DNA from: an uncultured Bacilli bacterium
Lineage (GTDB): Bacteria; Bacillota_I; Bacilli_A; RF39; UBA660
Assembly: GCA_947627805.1 (NCBI GenBank)
Contig: CANQXB010000034.1
Location: 1 to 8,766, forward strand
Length of the DNA: 8,766 nucleotides
Reading direction: 5' to 3'
The position numbers and the translations under genes were made by a program. Shown in pieces: positions 1 through 6,057 of this stretch. The notes under the pieces are model-generated. The model was not told where the DNA came from. It saw nothing but the letters and a program-made list of their open reading frames with translations, and did no database searches. Position 1 is the first letter of the stretch. Every line of letters begins with the position of its first letter.

Positions 1-18
1 TAAGAAATAAGCATCTTT

Positions 19-1464
19 TTAATTTGTTAAATAAAAAGTTCGGGAAGTTCCTTTTTTAAAAACTGTCCGGAGGTAAGAATAGATTATAAATGGATTTTCA
101 GTATTACCTTCTCCAGTTAAAGTTATAATTGGAGATACATAGAAGACCGGACGAGCCCCATACTTACCGCCAAAATCTAAGTGTTTTAAGTTGCCTCCCG
201 GAACCACACGCCACGCGTCGTAAGTGTTGCTGCCATAGCCATACTTACTCATTGTCCATTCGTTCATTAAGAATAACCAGTTATCAGTGTTTTGGTCTCC
301 AGAATTTTTATAATCAGTTGCATACATTAAACCTATTTTACTTGCATCTGTATGGGATGTTGTTGGTTCTGCAACTGGAACACTTTCATAGTCAGCATTA
401 TACCAACTATGACTTAATATTATTGAATCCCAAGTTGTTCCATTGTCCCATTTACTTATAGCATCAGGTAGGAAAGTTTCATTCAAATATTTTTTTATAT
501 CTGAATCATCCCATTTGATATCTTCATTATAATTTTTGTACCATGGTTGTGATGTACTCGATTGTGTGGCTTTGATTATCTTTAAGGAATTGGCTGGTAA
601 ATTGATTGTATTGTCTTCTTTATTTGTTATTCCTATGATTCTGTACATATAATCTTCTGGAGTATCTAAACATTTTTCAGTATCATCTGTTCCAAAACAG
701 ATGTAGTTATTTGTTACTTGGGTTGCTGTTCCTTTATATCTATACATGCCATCAACATCTTCTTCGGTAAATGTTACGGCTTCATTGCCTCCGGTTGCAT
801 GTTCTCTTAACATTTCTAATGGTTCTTTTCCAACACTTATTGCACATGTAAAGTTATCAATATTTATACTTATATTTAAACTTGTTCCGGCTAAGTCACT
901 TTGGTCACTTTCTTGATTGGTAAATTTTAAATAAGCTTTTATTGGTTCTATATTATCATTATCTAATTTAAATCTAAATGTATTTTTAGTACTTACATTA
1001 GATAAATCATAAGTATTACTTGTACTTCCTTGTTTTACTACTAATACTAAATCATTGTCTTGAAGAAATTCTTGCATGTCTCCATCTAAATTTATATTTA
1101 TGTCAGCACTACATATATATTTATCTGTTAATGTCCCTTTTTTGGTTAATGTTCCTATATCTTGGGTTCCAGCTTCTTCTGTTTCTTCATAATTCTTACC
1201 ACTTACTGTTGTTCCATAGTATGGAGTACCTATTTTATCCTCTGTCATATCACTGACATCTAATTTTATGTGATAATTAGTTATTCCGCCACTTAAGTTT
1301 ATTTCATTTTGTTCTCCGGTTGTTATTTCCACATTAGTTGTTGTTTCTTCTCCTTCTATTTGTAAACTAAAAAAGGCATATGTTGTTCCTACCACTACTA
1401 ATATTAAAGTTATAATTATGATTATACTACTTATTAATATCTTTCTTTTTTCTTTTTCATTCAT
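19..1464 (-). CDS. SipW-type signal surface/secreted protein with DUF6273-like C-terminal domain
   Basis: Predicted exported or membrane-tethered surface protein of 481 residues. The N-terminus has a basic stretch (KEKRK), a hydrophobic core at about residues 9-25 and a TTYAFFS segment at 27-33. That resembles TasA/camelysin-type signals cleaved by the ER-type peptidase SipW, with cleavage probably after Ala30. Residues about 35-225 look like a beta-rich TasA-like segment. The last ~230 residues carry RIIGI, SDIKKYLNETFL, DAWRVVPGG and GARPVFYVSP, which resemble the DUF6273 family (SDIRxWLN, WxRSPG, GxRPA). The reading frame is open to 1500, but I start at 1464 because AAGGAGAG lies 8 bases upstream; the ATG at 1500 has no good ribosome site. 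A tail of about 20 residues follows the usual NPFII ending. The promoter has a poly-G spacer. Function unknown; domain assignment is by eye. No neighbour shares its transcript. Confidence 0.8.
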   Translation of the reverse strand: MNEKEKRKILISSIIIIITLILVVVGTTYAFFSLQIEGEETTTNVEITTGEQNEINLSGGITNYHIKLDVSDMTEDKIGTPYYGTTVSGKNYEETEEAGTQDIGTLTKKGTLTDKYICSADININLDGDMQEFLQDNDLVLVVKQGSTSNTYDLSNVSTKNTFRFKLDNDNIEPIKAYLKFTNQESDQSDLAGTSLNISINIDNFTCAISVGKEPLEMLREHATGGNEAVTFTEEDVDGMYRYKGTATQVTNNYICFGTDDTEKCLDTPEDYMYRIIGITNKEDNTINLPANSLKIIKATQSSTSQPWYKNYNEDIKWDDSDIKKYLNETFLPDAISKWDNGTTWDSIILSHSWYNADYESVPVAEPTTSHTDASKIGLMYATDYKNSGDQNTDNWLFLMNEWTMSKYGYGSNTYDAWRVVPGGNLKHLDFGGKYGARPVFYVSPIITLTGEGNTENPFIIYSYLRTVFKKGTSRTFYLTN

Positions 1465-1529
1465 AAAATCTACTCTCCTTTTTGTTAATAACTTAACCAT
1501 TATATTATCTTCTATCTATTGATACTTTT

Positions 1530-1556
1530 ATTATATAATACCCCCCCCAGAGTCAA
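1530..1556 (-). promoter_or_regulatory. Promoter of the surface-protein gene with an eight-G spacer tract
   Basis: On the minus strand TTGACT (1556-1551) is followed by a 15-base spacer containing G8 (C8 on the plus strand, 1541-1548), then TATAAT (1535-1530). The -10 box is perfect and the -35 matches at five of six positions. The spacer is two bases shorter than the 17 preferred by sigma-A promoters, so gain or loss of G residues should change promoter strength. The inferred start is near 1523, giving a leader of about 60 bases. The boxes are seen directly; promoter activity is inferred. Confidence 0.7.
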
Positions 1557-1574
1557 GATTTTGAAAAAATTTTG

Positions 1575-1603
1575 TTGTAAAATTCTAAAAAATAGGATAT
1601 ACT
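1575..1603 (+). promoter_or_regulatory. Plus-strand promoter driving the short antisense RNA
   Basis: TTGTAA (1575-1580), a 17-base spacer and TATACT (1598-1603) form a plausible sigma-A-type promoter reading right. The predicted start at about 1610 is only four bases before the left inverted-repeat arm, so the arm would be the 5' end of the RNA. It is back-to-back with the leftward surface-protein promoter. The -35 box is only a partial match. Confidence 0.5.
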
Positions 1604-1609
1604 AATATT

Positions 1610-1668
1610 AAGAAACGCAGGAATGTGCGCTGTCTTAATTGCTTGCTACCTTTATGGTAGTGTTTTTA
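1610..1668 (+). ncRNA. Candidate short antisense RNA opposite the 3' end of the small-peptide gene
   Basis: From the promoter at 1575-1603 a transcript of about 58 bases would begin with the left inverted-repeat arm. It would stop at the hairpin CTACC-TTTAT-GGTAG (1646-1660), followed after TG by TTTTT (1663-1667), a weak intrinsic terminator. It is fully complementary to the last few codons of the peptide gene (1652-1744, minus) and to the mRNA tail. Size and placement recall RNA II of the enterococcal par/fst system, but the sequence is not recognisably homologous. Inferred from sequence only; the short stem makes read-through possible. Confidence 0.4.
1614..1638 (+). repeat. Left arm of a 25-base imperfect inverted repeat
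   Basis: The arm begins AACGCAGGAA (1614-1623), continues GTGC (1625-1628) and TGTCT (1631-1635). It pairs with the right arm at 1810-1834: 10 perfect pairs, then 4, then 5, separated by small internal loops. About 170 bases lie between the arms. In a transcript this forms a closing stem; in DNA it could be read as terminal inverted repeats. Confidence 0.8.
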
Positions 1669-1744
1669 ATTCTTTTAAGACCAAAAGGAATAAAAGAATA
1701 AAAACAATAAAGAGTAAAACATTTATAAGTGTCTTATTCCTCAT
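1652..1744 (-). CDS. 30-residue hydrophobic membrane peptide, candidate type I toxin
   Basis: A small open frame runs ATG (1744) to TAA (1652). The peptide starts MRNKTLINVLLF, has an uninterrupted hydrophobic helix at about residues 9-23 and ends in a basic tail (KELKTLP). The charge, helix, charge layout and size are typical of type I toxin-antitoxin peptides (Fst/Ldr, Hok, TxpA classes), which act on the cell membrane; no specific family is recognised. A GAAGG lies three bases before ATG, with a stronger GAAGGGAAG further upstream that can be paired away. An in-frame TGA three codons upstream fixes the start. It has its own promoter (1843-1870), an antisense RNA opposite its 3' end and inverted repeats around it. 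Risk: T-rich DNA readily encodes hydrophobic residues by chance, so the context is what supports it. Confidence 0.45.
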   Translation of the reverse strand: MRNKTLINVLLFIVFILLFLLVLKELKTLP

Positions 1745-1753
1745 AAGCCTTCA

Positions 1754-1791
1754 CTTCCCTTCTTTACAACCAAACCCCCTAGAAAGGAAAG
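1754..1791 (-). promoter_or_regulatory. Hairpin that can hide the small-peptide ribosome site
   Basis: In the minus transcript CUUUCCUUU (1791-1783) can pair along all nine bases with GAAGGGAAG (1762-1754), with two G-U pairs, around a loop containing a run of G. GAAGGGAAG is the best Shine-Dalgarno-like stretch before the ATG at 1744. A second small hairpin, CTTAT-GAGGA-ATAAG (1746-1732), contains the start codon itself. Sequestration is inferred, not measured. Confidence 0.45.
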
Positions 1792-1809
1792 GTCGAAAAA
1801 GATGAAATG

Positions 1810-1834
1810 TTAGACAGCACTTTTTTCCTGCGTT
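1810..1834 (-). repeat. Right arm of the 25-base imperfect inverted repeat
   Basis: Read on the minus strand this arm begins AACGCAGGAA (1834-1825), then GTGC (1820-1817) and TGTCT (1816-1812). It nearly equals the left arm read on the plus strand. The predicted minus transcript starts about two bases before it, so both opposing RNAs would carry nearly the same 5' sequence. The minus mRNA could also fold its 5' end onto its 3' end. Confidence 0.8.
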
Positions 1835-1842
1835 AAGTCGCT

Positions 1843-1870
1843 ATTATATACTTATTTATTTACTTTGCAA
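1843..1870 (-). promoter_or_regulatory. Promoter of the small-peptide transcript
   Basis: TTGCAA (1870-1865), a 16-base spacer and a perfect TATAAT (1848-1843) read leftward, with an expected start at about 1836. The leader is about 92 bases, long for this genome, where most leaders look short; that fits post-transcriptional control. Two repeated TTTCGACAAA sites sit immediately upstream of the -35 box. Confidence 0.65.
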
Positions 1871-1873
1871 CAC

Positions 1874-1883
1874 TTTCGACAAA
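1874..1883 (-). promoter_or_regulatory. Proximal TTTCGACAAA site (Spo0A-box-like)
   Basis: On the minus strand this reads TTTGTCGAAA, containing TGTCGAA, the Spo0A box of endospore formers. It lies three bases upstream of the -35 box of the peptide promoter, where an activator could contact RNA polymerase. The match and spacing are seen; identity of the regulator is inference. Confidence 0.5.
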
Positions 1884-1903
1884 TGTTCTCAAAACTTCTA
1901 TAT

Positions 1904-1913
1904 TTTCGACAAA
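1904..1913 (-). promoter_or_regulatory. Distal TTTCGACAAA site (Spo0A-box-like)
   Basis: Exact second copy of the ten-base site, offset 30 bp (about three helical turns) from the proximal copy, so both would face the same side of the helix. On the minus strand the context is TTTTTGTCGAAAAT, a full match to the extended Spo0A consensus. Confidence 0.5.
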
Positions 1914-1930
1914 AAGCAAAAATTTTTAGC

Positions 1931-1962
1931 AAAAAAATAAGAAGCAAGTTTTTGCTTCTTAT
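1931..1962 (-). terminator. Intrinsic terminator of the tilS-ftsH-secG operon
   Basis: ATAAGAAGCAA (1937-1947) and TTGCTTCTTAT (1952-1962) form an 11-bp perfect stem with a four-base loop. On the minus strand it is followed by a run of seven T (1937-1931). It sits nine bases after the secG stop and is the strongest terminator in the window. Confidence 0.92.
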
Positions 1963-1970
1963 CACATTTT

Positions 1971-2189
1971 TTATTGTAAGAATAAGATTAAAGAAATAAC
2001 AAAGAATAAAAGTCCTAGAAATAAAGTAGCTCTAGTTATAAATAACTCCGCTCCTCTTTCTTTCATATTTTGGAATAATTCTTGATTACTTCCGGTTATA
2101 ATTCCTGCTCCATCAGTTGCTTTATTACTTTGTAATAAAACAATTGCAATTAAGAGTACAGAAACTACTAAAAGTATTGTCTCTAACAT
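1971..2189 (-). CDS. secG: Protein translocase subunit SecG
   Basis: SecG is the small auxiliary subunit of the SecYEG channel and supports SecA-driven protein export across the cytoplasmic membrane. The 72-residue product has the normal family length and two helices, at about residues 2-19 and 50-71. Between them lie the LLQSNK turn, a Gly/Ser-containing loop (DGAGIITGSNQELF) and the R-G-AE-LFITRAT-L segment expected before the second helix of SecG. The start at 2189 is supported by GGAAG about six bases upstream, inside the end of ftsH. Only one base separates the two genes, so translation is probably coupled. It is the last gene before the terminator. The central Gly-rich motif is less glycine-rich than in Bacillus, but the assignment is solid. 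Confidence 0.88.
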   Translation of the reverse strand: MLETILLVVSVLLIAIVLLQSNKATDGAGIITGSNQELFQNMKERGAELFITRATLFLGLLFFVISLILFLQ

Positions 2190-2190
2190 A

Positions 2191-4170
2191 TTATTCTTCC
2201 TTTCCTTTTATGGCTTCTTCTAATTCTTTTCTTGTCATTTTAGAAGCACCTTTTATTTTTAATTCTTTAGCTTTTTCTTTTAAATCTTCTAATGTTTCTT
2301 CATTAGTATCTTCATCTTTTTTTATTTCAAAATCAATATTACCATTTAAAACAATATATTCAATTTGTTCTTTAGTTAATGTTTCATATTTCATTAAAGC
2401 ATCAGATAAAAGCATTATTAAAGCTTTATTATCTTCAATGATAGTTTTGGCTTTTTCATAACATTCTTCAATAATCTTTCTTGTTTCTCTATCAATTTCT
2501 AAAGCTACTTGGTCACTAAAGTTTTTGCTTTTACCATAATCTCTACCTAAGAAAACACTACCATTTTGTTCTTCATATTGCATTGGTCCTAAATCGCTCA
2601 TACCATATTCGGTAACCATACTTCTGGCAATATTAGTCGCTTTCTTAAAGTCATCAGAAGCTCCGGTTGAAACTTCATTTAAGAACATTTCTTCACTAAC
2701 TCGTCCTCCTAGTAAACCAGTGATTTCCGCTAGTAATTCTCTTTTAGTTCTTACAATCATCTTTTCTTCTTTTGGAAGCATCATTGTATAACCACCAGCC
2801 ATACCTCTTGGAATAATAGTTATCTTATGAACTTCATTAGCATCTTCTAACTTAATACCAATTACGGCATGGCCTGCTTCATGAATGGAAACAAGTTTCT
2901 TTTCTTTTTCCGTAATTTGTTTCGAAGTCTTGGCTGGTCCCATTAAGACTCTATCAGTTGCCTCATCAATTTCATTCATTCCAATGGCTTCTTTATTTCT
3001 TCTTACGGCAAGGAGTGCTGCTTCATTAAGAAGATTTTCGAGGTCAGCTCCACTAAAGCCTGGAGTTCTTAAACTTAAATTATTTAAATTAACTGATTTA
3101 TCTAAAATTTTATTTTTAGCATGAACTTTTAAAATTTGTTCCCTACTTCTGGCATCTGGTAAGTTAATAGTTACTTGGCGGTCAAATCTTCCTGGACGAA
3201 GTAAGGCAGGGTCTAAAACATCTGGTCTATTTGTGGCCGCAATTATAATAATACCTTCATTTTCGCCAAAACCATCCATTTCGGTTAATAATTGGTTAAG
3301 AGTTTGTTCTCTTTCATCATGTCCACCACCAAGACCGGTTCCTCTTTGTCTTCCTACCGCATCAATTTCATCAATAAAGATTAGACAAGGCGCACTTCTT
3401 TTGGCTTCCTTAAACATATCACGAACTCTTGATGCTCCAACTCCTACGAATAATTCTACAAAGTCAGAACCACTAATGTAGAAGAATGGTACATTGGCCT
3501 CCCCCGCTACCGCTTTCGCAAGTAAGGTTTTACCAGTTCCTGGAGGCCCTACTAATAAGACACCTTTAGGAATTCTAGCTCCTAACTTTTGGAATTTTTT
3601 GGGATTTTTTAAGAAGTCAATAAGTTCCGCAACTTCTTCTTTTTCTTCGGTAAGTCCCGCCACATCCTTAAAGCTTTTCTTATCACTCTCATTACTAAGT
3701 CTAGCTCTACTTCTACCAAAATCTACAGAATTTTTATTAGTCATAGCTAGTTTCTTAACTAAAACATAGCCAAAGACAATAACGACAACAAAGGGAAGTA
3801 CGTTAACAATAACATATAGTAAAGCACTACTTCCTGGGTCACTTTCTGTATCATATTCTTTTATATCATTTTTCTTAACATAATCAGTTATACTAGCAAC
3901 TTCTTCTTCAACTATTTTAGTTTTAAAACTTTCCGTTTCTTTATAATCTTTTAATTTACCTTCCACATAATAAACAGATTCATTACTATTAGGAGTAAGT
4001 AATATTTCTGTAACATTATTATCTTTTAAATTCTTTAATAATTCTCCTGTTGTAAGTTCATTTACTGTATTACCTTGCATAGTAACAATTATTAAAATAA
4101 CCGCTATTACCCCACATAAGATAATATATGGAAAAGTATTTTTCATTCGATTATTATTTTGTGTATTCAT
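2191..4170 (-). CDS. ftsH: ATP-dependent zinc metalloprotease FtsH with extra C-terminal SAP/Rho-N-like segment
   Basis: FtsH is a hexameric membrane AAA+ protease that degrades misassembled membrane proteins and selected cytosolic regulators. In 659 residues I see helix 1 (about 14-31), an extracytoplasmic domain, helix 2 (about 117-140), Walker A GPPGTGKT (208-215), pore motif FVGVGA (241-246), Walker B LIFIDEID (263-270) and the second region of homology from ATNRPDVLDP (312-321) to the GRFDR arginine finger. The zinc site is HEAGH (430-434), and Asp507 in TGASDDF is the likely third ligand. All catalytic residues are intact. Residues about 626-656 add LKEKAKELKIKGASKM and KELEEAI, resembling a SAP or Rho N-terminal module not usual in FtsH. 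The start follows a strong GGAGGG overlapping the tilS end, one base away. It is co-transcribed with tilS and secG; hpt, often between tilS and ftsH in Firmicutes, is absent. Confidence 0.97.
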   Translation of the reverse strand: MNTQNNNRMKNTFPYIILCGVIAVILIIVTMQGNTVNELTTGELLKNLKDNNVTEILLTPNSNESVYYVEGKLKDYKETESFKTKIVEEEVASITDYVKKNDIKEYDTESDPGSSALLYVIVNVLPFVVVIVFGYVLVKKLAMTNKNSVDFGRSRARLSNESDKKSFKDVAGLTEEKEEVAELIDFLKNPKKFQKLGARIPKGVLLVGPPGTGKTLLAKAVAGEANVPFFYISGSDFVELFVGVGASRVRDMFKEAKRSAPCLIFIDEIDAVGRQRGTGLGGGHDEREQTLNQLLTEMDGFGENEGIIIIAATNRPDVLDPALLRPGRFDRQVTINLPDARSREQILKVHAKNKILDKSVNLNNLSLRTPGFSGADLENLLNEAALLAVRRNKEAIGMNEIDEATDRVLMGPAKTSKQITEKEKKLVSIHEAGHAVIGIKLEDANEVHKITIIPRGMAGGYTMMLPKEEKMIVRTKRELLAEITGLLGGRVSEEMFLNEVSTGASDDFKKATNIARSMVTEYGMSDLGPMQYEEQNGSVFLGRDYGKSKNFSDQVALEIDRETRKIIEECYEKAKTIIEDNKALIMLLSDALMKYETLTKEQIEYIVLNGNIDFEIKKDEDTNEETLEDLKEKAKELKIKGASKMTRKELEEAIKGKEE

Positions 4171-4171
4171 C

Positions 4172-5494
4172 TCATCCCTCCGTGTACTTAAGTATTATAT
4201 CATACTTTTCTTGAATTTCCTTATCAAATATTGATTTTTTTACTCCTGGTAGCCAAATTATTTCATTTTTACTGTCAACTACTGCCGGAATTTCTTTTCT
4301 TTTTTTGATATCTATCTTTTCATTAATTAAAATATCTTTAATTTTTTTTCTTCCATTTAAATTTTTTACTTGCATAATGTCACCATTTTGAATATTTCTA
4401 ACCTTTAAAGGCAAAGTAATATCTTGACTATTAATTCTCGTAACATTATTCGAAGTATCATTACTTTTATCGACTACTTTAATTAAATATTTATCTTTAA
4501 TATTTACTTCTTTATCTAAAACATATTCATAACTATTTGCTTTAGTATTTTTCTCAATAATAAGATAATTATAACTAACTCTCGCAATATAATTATTATT
4601 TAAATTAATTTCTTTATTTTCTTTATTTTTAATTAATTTAATAATACTTTCTATCTTCTTATTATCAATAGGTAAAATATCATATTCTTGAATACCCTCA
4701 ATAACTCTTTCAATTATCTTTTTGATAATAAAATCTTCTTCTTTAATTAAAGCATCAATATATATTTTACCATCTTTATCTATTTTAGCAATCTTTTTAT
4801 CAACTATTTTTCTTAAATAATTATTCGTACTTTCTAATTCTTCACTATATTGTATAAACTTCTTATAAACATTTTTTTCTTCTTTATATAAATATGGTAA
4901 CACATGTTTTCTTATTCTATTTCTTTTATGAATATCTTTAATATTAGTTTTATCTATCATATAAGGAATATTATTATGTTTATCATATTTTATTATTTCT
5001 TCTTTATTAATATATAAAAGGGGTCTTGCTATTTTATAATTATGATAACTACTTATTTTAGAAATTCCCATATACCCTTTTAAATTACTTCCTCTTAAAA
5101 TTCTTAAAAAAATAGTTTCTATTAAATCATCACCATGATGCGCAGTAAATAAATAAGAAGCTTGATATTTATTAATTAAACTTTCAAAAAAAGCATATCT
5201 TTGACTTCTTCCTTCACTTTCTGTAAATTTATTATTTTTATAATTTTCTATTTCATAATATTCAAATACTATTTTATTTTCGGCACAATATTTTTGAACA
5301 AATTCCTTTTCTTTAAGATTTTCTTTTCTCGTATTATGATTAACATGGGCACAAATAATTTTTAAATTTAATCTATCTTGATAACTTTTTAAAATATGCA
5401 AAAGACACATCGAATCTGGACCACCAGAAGTAGCCACTATTAATGTGTCATTAACTTTAAGTAAATTATCTAAAAAATCATATACGTCTTTCAT
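4172..5494 (-). CDS. tilS: tRNA(Ile)-lysidine synthase TilS
   Basis: TilS attaches lysine to C34 of the CAU-anticodon tRNA-Ile, using ATP, so that it reads AUA and accepts isoleucine; it acts in the cytosol and is essential. The N-terminal PP-loop motif SGGPDSM (residues 23-29 from this start) is followed by CAHVNH, EGRSQRYAFF and LFTAHHGDD, all typical of the adenylation domain. The C-terminal TilS_C domain is recognisable at NGRKKIKDILINEKI and the IIWLPGVKKS end. The frame is open to a TTG at 5539. I prefer ATG 5494 because MKDVYDFLDN matches the family N-terminus and because the upstream TTG is part of the promoter -35 box. No clear Shine-Dalgarno precedes this ATG and the leader is only about 10 bases. 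It heads the tilS-ftsH-secG operon. Length 440 residues is normal. Confidence 0.95.
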   Translation of the reverse strand: MKDVYDFLDNLLKVNDTLIVATSGGPDSMCLLHILKSYQDRLNLKIICAHVNHNTRKENLKEKEFVQKYCAENKIVFEYYEIENYKNNKFTESEGRSQRYAFFESLINKYQASYLFTAHHGDDLIETIFLRILRGSNLKGYMGISKISSYHNYKIARPLLYINKEEIIKYDKHNNIPYMIDKTNIKDIHKRNRIRKHVLPYLYKEEKNVYKKFIQYSEELESTNNYLRKIVDKKIAKIDKDGKIYIDALIKEEDFIIKKIIERVIEGIQEYDILPIDNKKIESIIKLIKNKENKEINLNNNYIARVSYNYLIIEKNTKANSYEYVLDKEVNIKDKYLIKVVDKSNDTSNNVTRINSQDITLPLKVRNIQNGDIMQVKNLNGRKKIKDILINEKIDIKKRKEIPAVVDSKNEIIWLPGVKKSIFDKEIQEKYDIILKYTEG

Positions 5495-5510
5495 AATAAT
5501 CACAAGCCAT

Positions 5511-5539
5511 ATTGTACCGAAAATATCTTGGTTTAGCAA
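5511..5539 (-). promoter_or_regulatory. Promoter of the tilS-ftsH-secG operon
   Basis: TTGCTA (5539-5534), a 17-base spacer and TACAAT (5516-5511) read leftward, with an expected start near 5504. It lies in the short gap after the 149-residue gene. Since the mRNA would start downstream of 5539, it decides the tilS start in favour of 5494. Confidence 0.65.
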
Positions 5540-5556
5540 GGAAATTCACCAAATTA

Positions 5557-6006
5557 TCATCTATTTTTTCTTTTATTATCTTCTTCGTAATATTCCATAA
5601 ATTGAATTTCCCCATATATGGCTTCAAAAAATTCTTCAAAATTACATTTAATTACAATTAGATAATTAATTTGATTATTATCGGTTGGACTTTTAACAAC
5701 TGAAAATAATCTTCCAATTTTATTAGAAGTTAAAAATTTATCAACACAAGTTATAACCCCTAAATGATTAGTACTAAAAGTTCGACAAATATTAATTTCT
5801 TCCCAAGTATTTCCACCTTTATAAGGCATTTTTAATGATGAATTTATATCTTTTAATAAATTAATTAAAAATTTATAATATTCTTCTCTTATAATTTTAT
5901 AATGTCCCTCTTCTTCATTAATATTTTTATAATAATTATAAATTCCTATATCTTCTTGATGTTTATCATAAGTTGTTCTTAAATTTGGTATTATTTCTTT
6001 TTCCAT
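5557..6006 (-). CDS. Hypothetical acidic cytosolic protein, 149 residues
   Basis: I do not recognise this protein. It has no signal peptide or membrane helix and is rich in Glu, Asn, Tyr and Lys. The N-terminal half looks helical (EEGHYKIIREEYYKFLINLL). The middle holds a GGNTWEEINICRTF stretch and a hydrophobic strand-like region (NYLIVIKCNFEEFF), and the end is charged (YYEEDNKRKNR). GGAGG sits about five bases before the ATG and a near-consensus promoter precedes it, so it is very likely expressed. Its promoter overlaps the end of the preceding operon, which separates it from the paralog pair. The tilS promoter follows it, so it appears to be its own unit, though read-through into tilS is possible because no terminator is seen in the 62-base gap to the tilS start. 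Confidence 0.75.
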   Translation of the reverse strand: MEKEIIPNLRTTYDKHQEDIGIYNYYKNINEEEGHYKIIREEYYKFLINLLKDINSSLKMPYKGGNTWEEINICRTFSTNHLGVITCVDKFLTSNKIGRLFSVVKSPTDNNQINYLIVIKCNFEEFFEAIYGEIQFMEYYEEDNKRKNR

Positions 6007-6027
6007 AAACCCTCCAACACAAAATTT

Positions 6028-6056
6028 ATTATATTAATTGTAAGAATTTAAGTCAA
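6028..6056 (-). promoter_or_regulatory. Near-consensus promoter of the 149-residue gene
   Basis: TTGACT (6056-6051), a 17-base spacer and TATAAT (6033-6028) match the sigma-A consensus at 11 of 12 positions. The start is predicted at about 6021, giving a leader of about 15 bases with the GGAGG ribosome site. The -35 box lies two bases after the stop codon of the 164-residue gene. Confidence 0.82.
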
Positions 6057-6057
6057 G

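Noticed and set aside
1465..1500. Longer N-terminus for the surface protein (ATG at 1500)
   Set aside because: No ribosome site precedes it, whereas AAGGAGAG precedes 1464 and the signal peptide then starts at the usual distance.
1623..1805. Plus-strand 60-residue frame across the inverted-repeat module
   Set aside because: Its ATG touches the AGGA inside the repeat arm with no spacing, the product is a basic low-complexity tail, and the predicted plus RNA ends before most of it.
1614..1834. MITE-like transposable element with terminal inverted repeats
   Set aside because: No clear target-site duplication flanks the arms (only AAG at shifted positions), and the promoters sit outside the arms. 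A second genomic copy would reopen the idea.
1610..1850. 6S RNA, SRP RNA or RNase P RNA
   Set aside because: The closing stem fits a structured RNA, but no conserved core of these families is visible and the interior does not form a 6S-like rod.
1916..1930. AT-rich palindrome GCAAAAATTTTTAGC as a second terminator
   Set aside because: Nearly no loop and mostly A-T pairs; the adjacent hairpin at 1931-1962 explains termination.
5781..5787. Third TTCGACA site
   Set aside because: A single copy inside a coding region, with no promoter at the right distance; likely chance.
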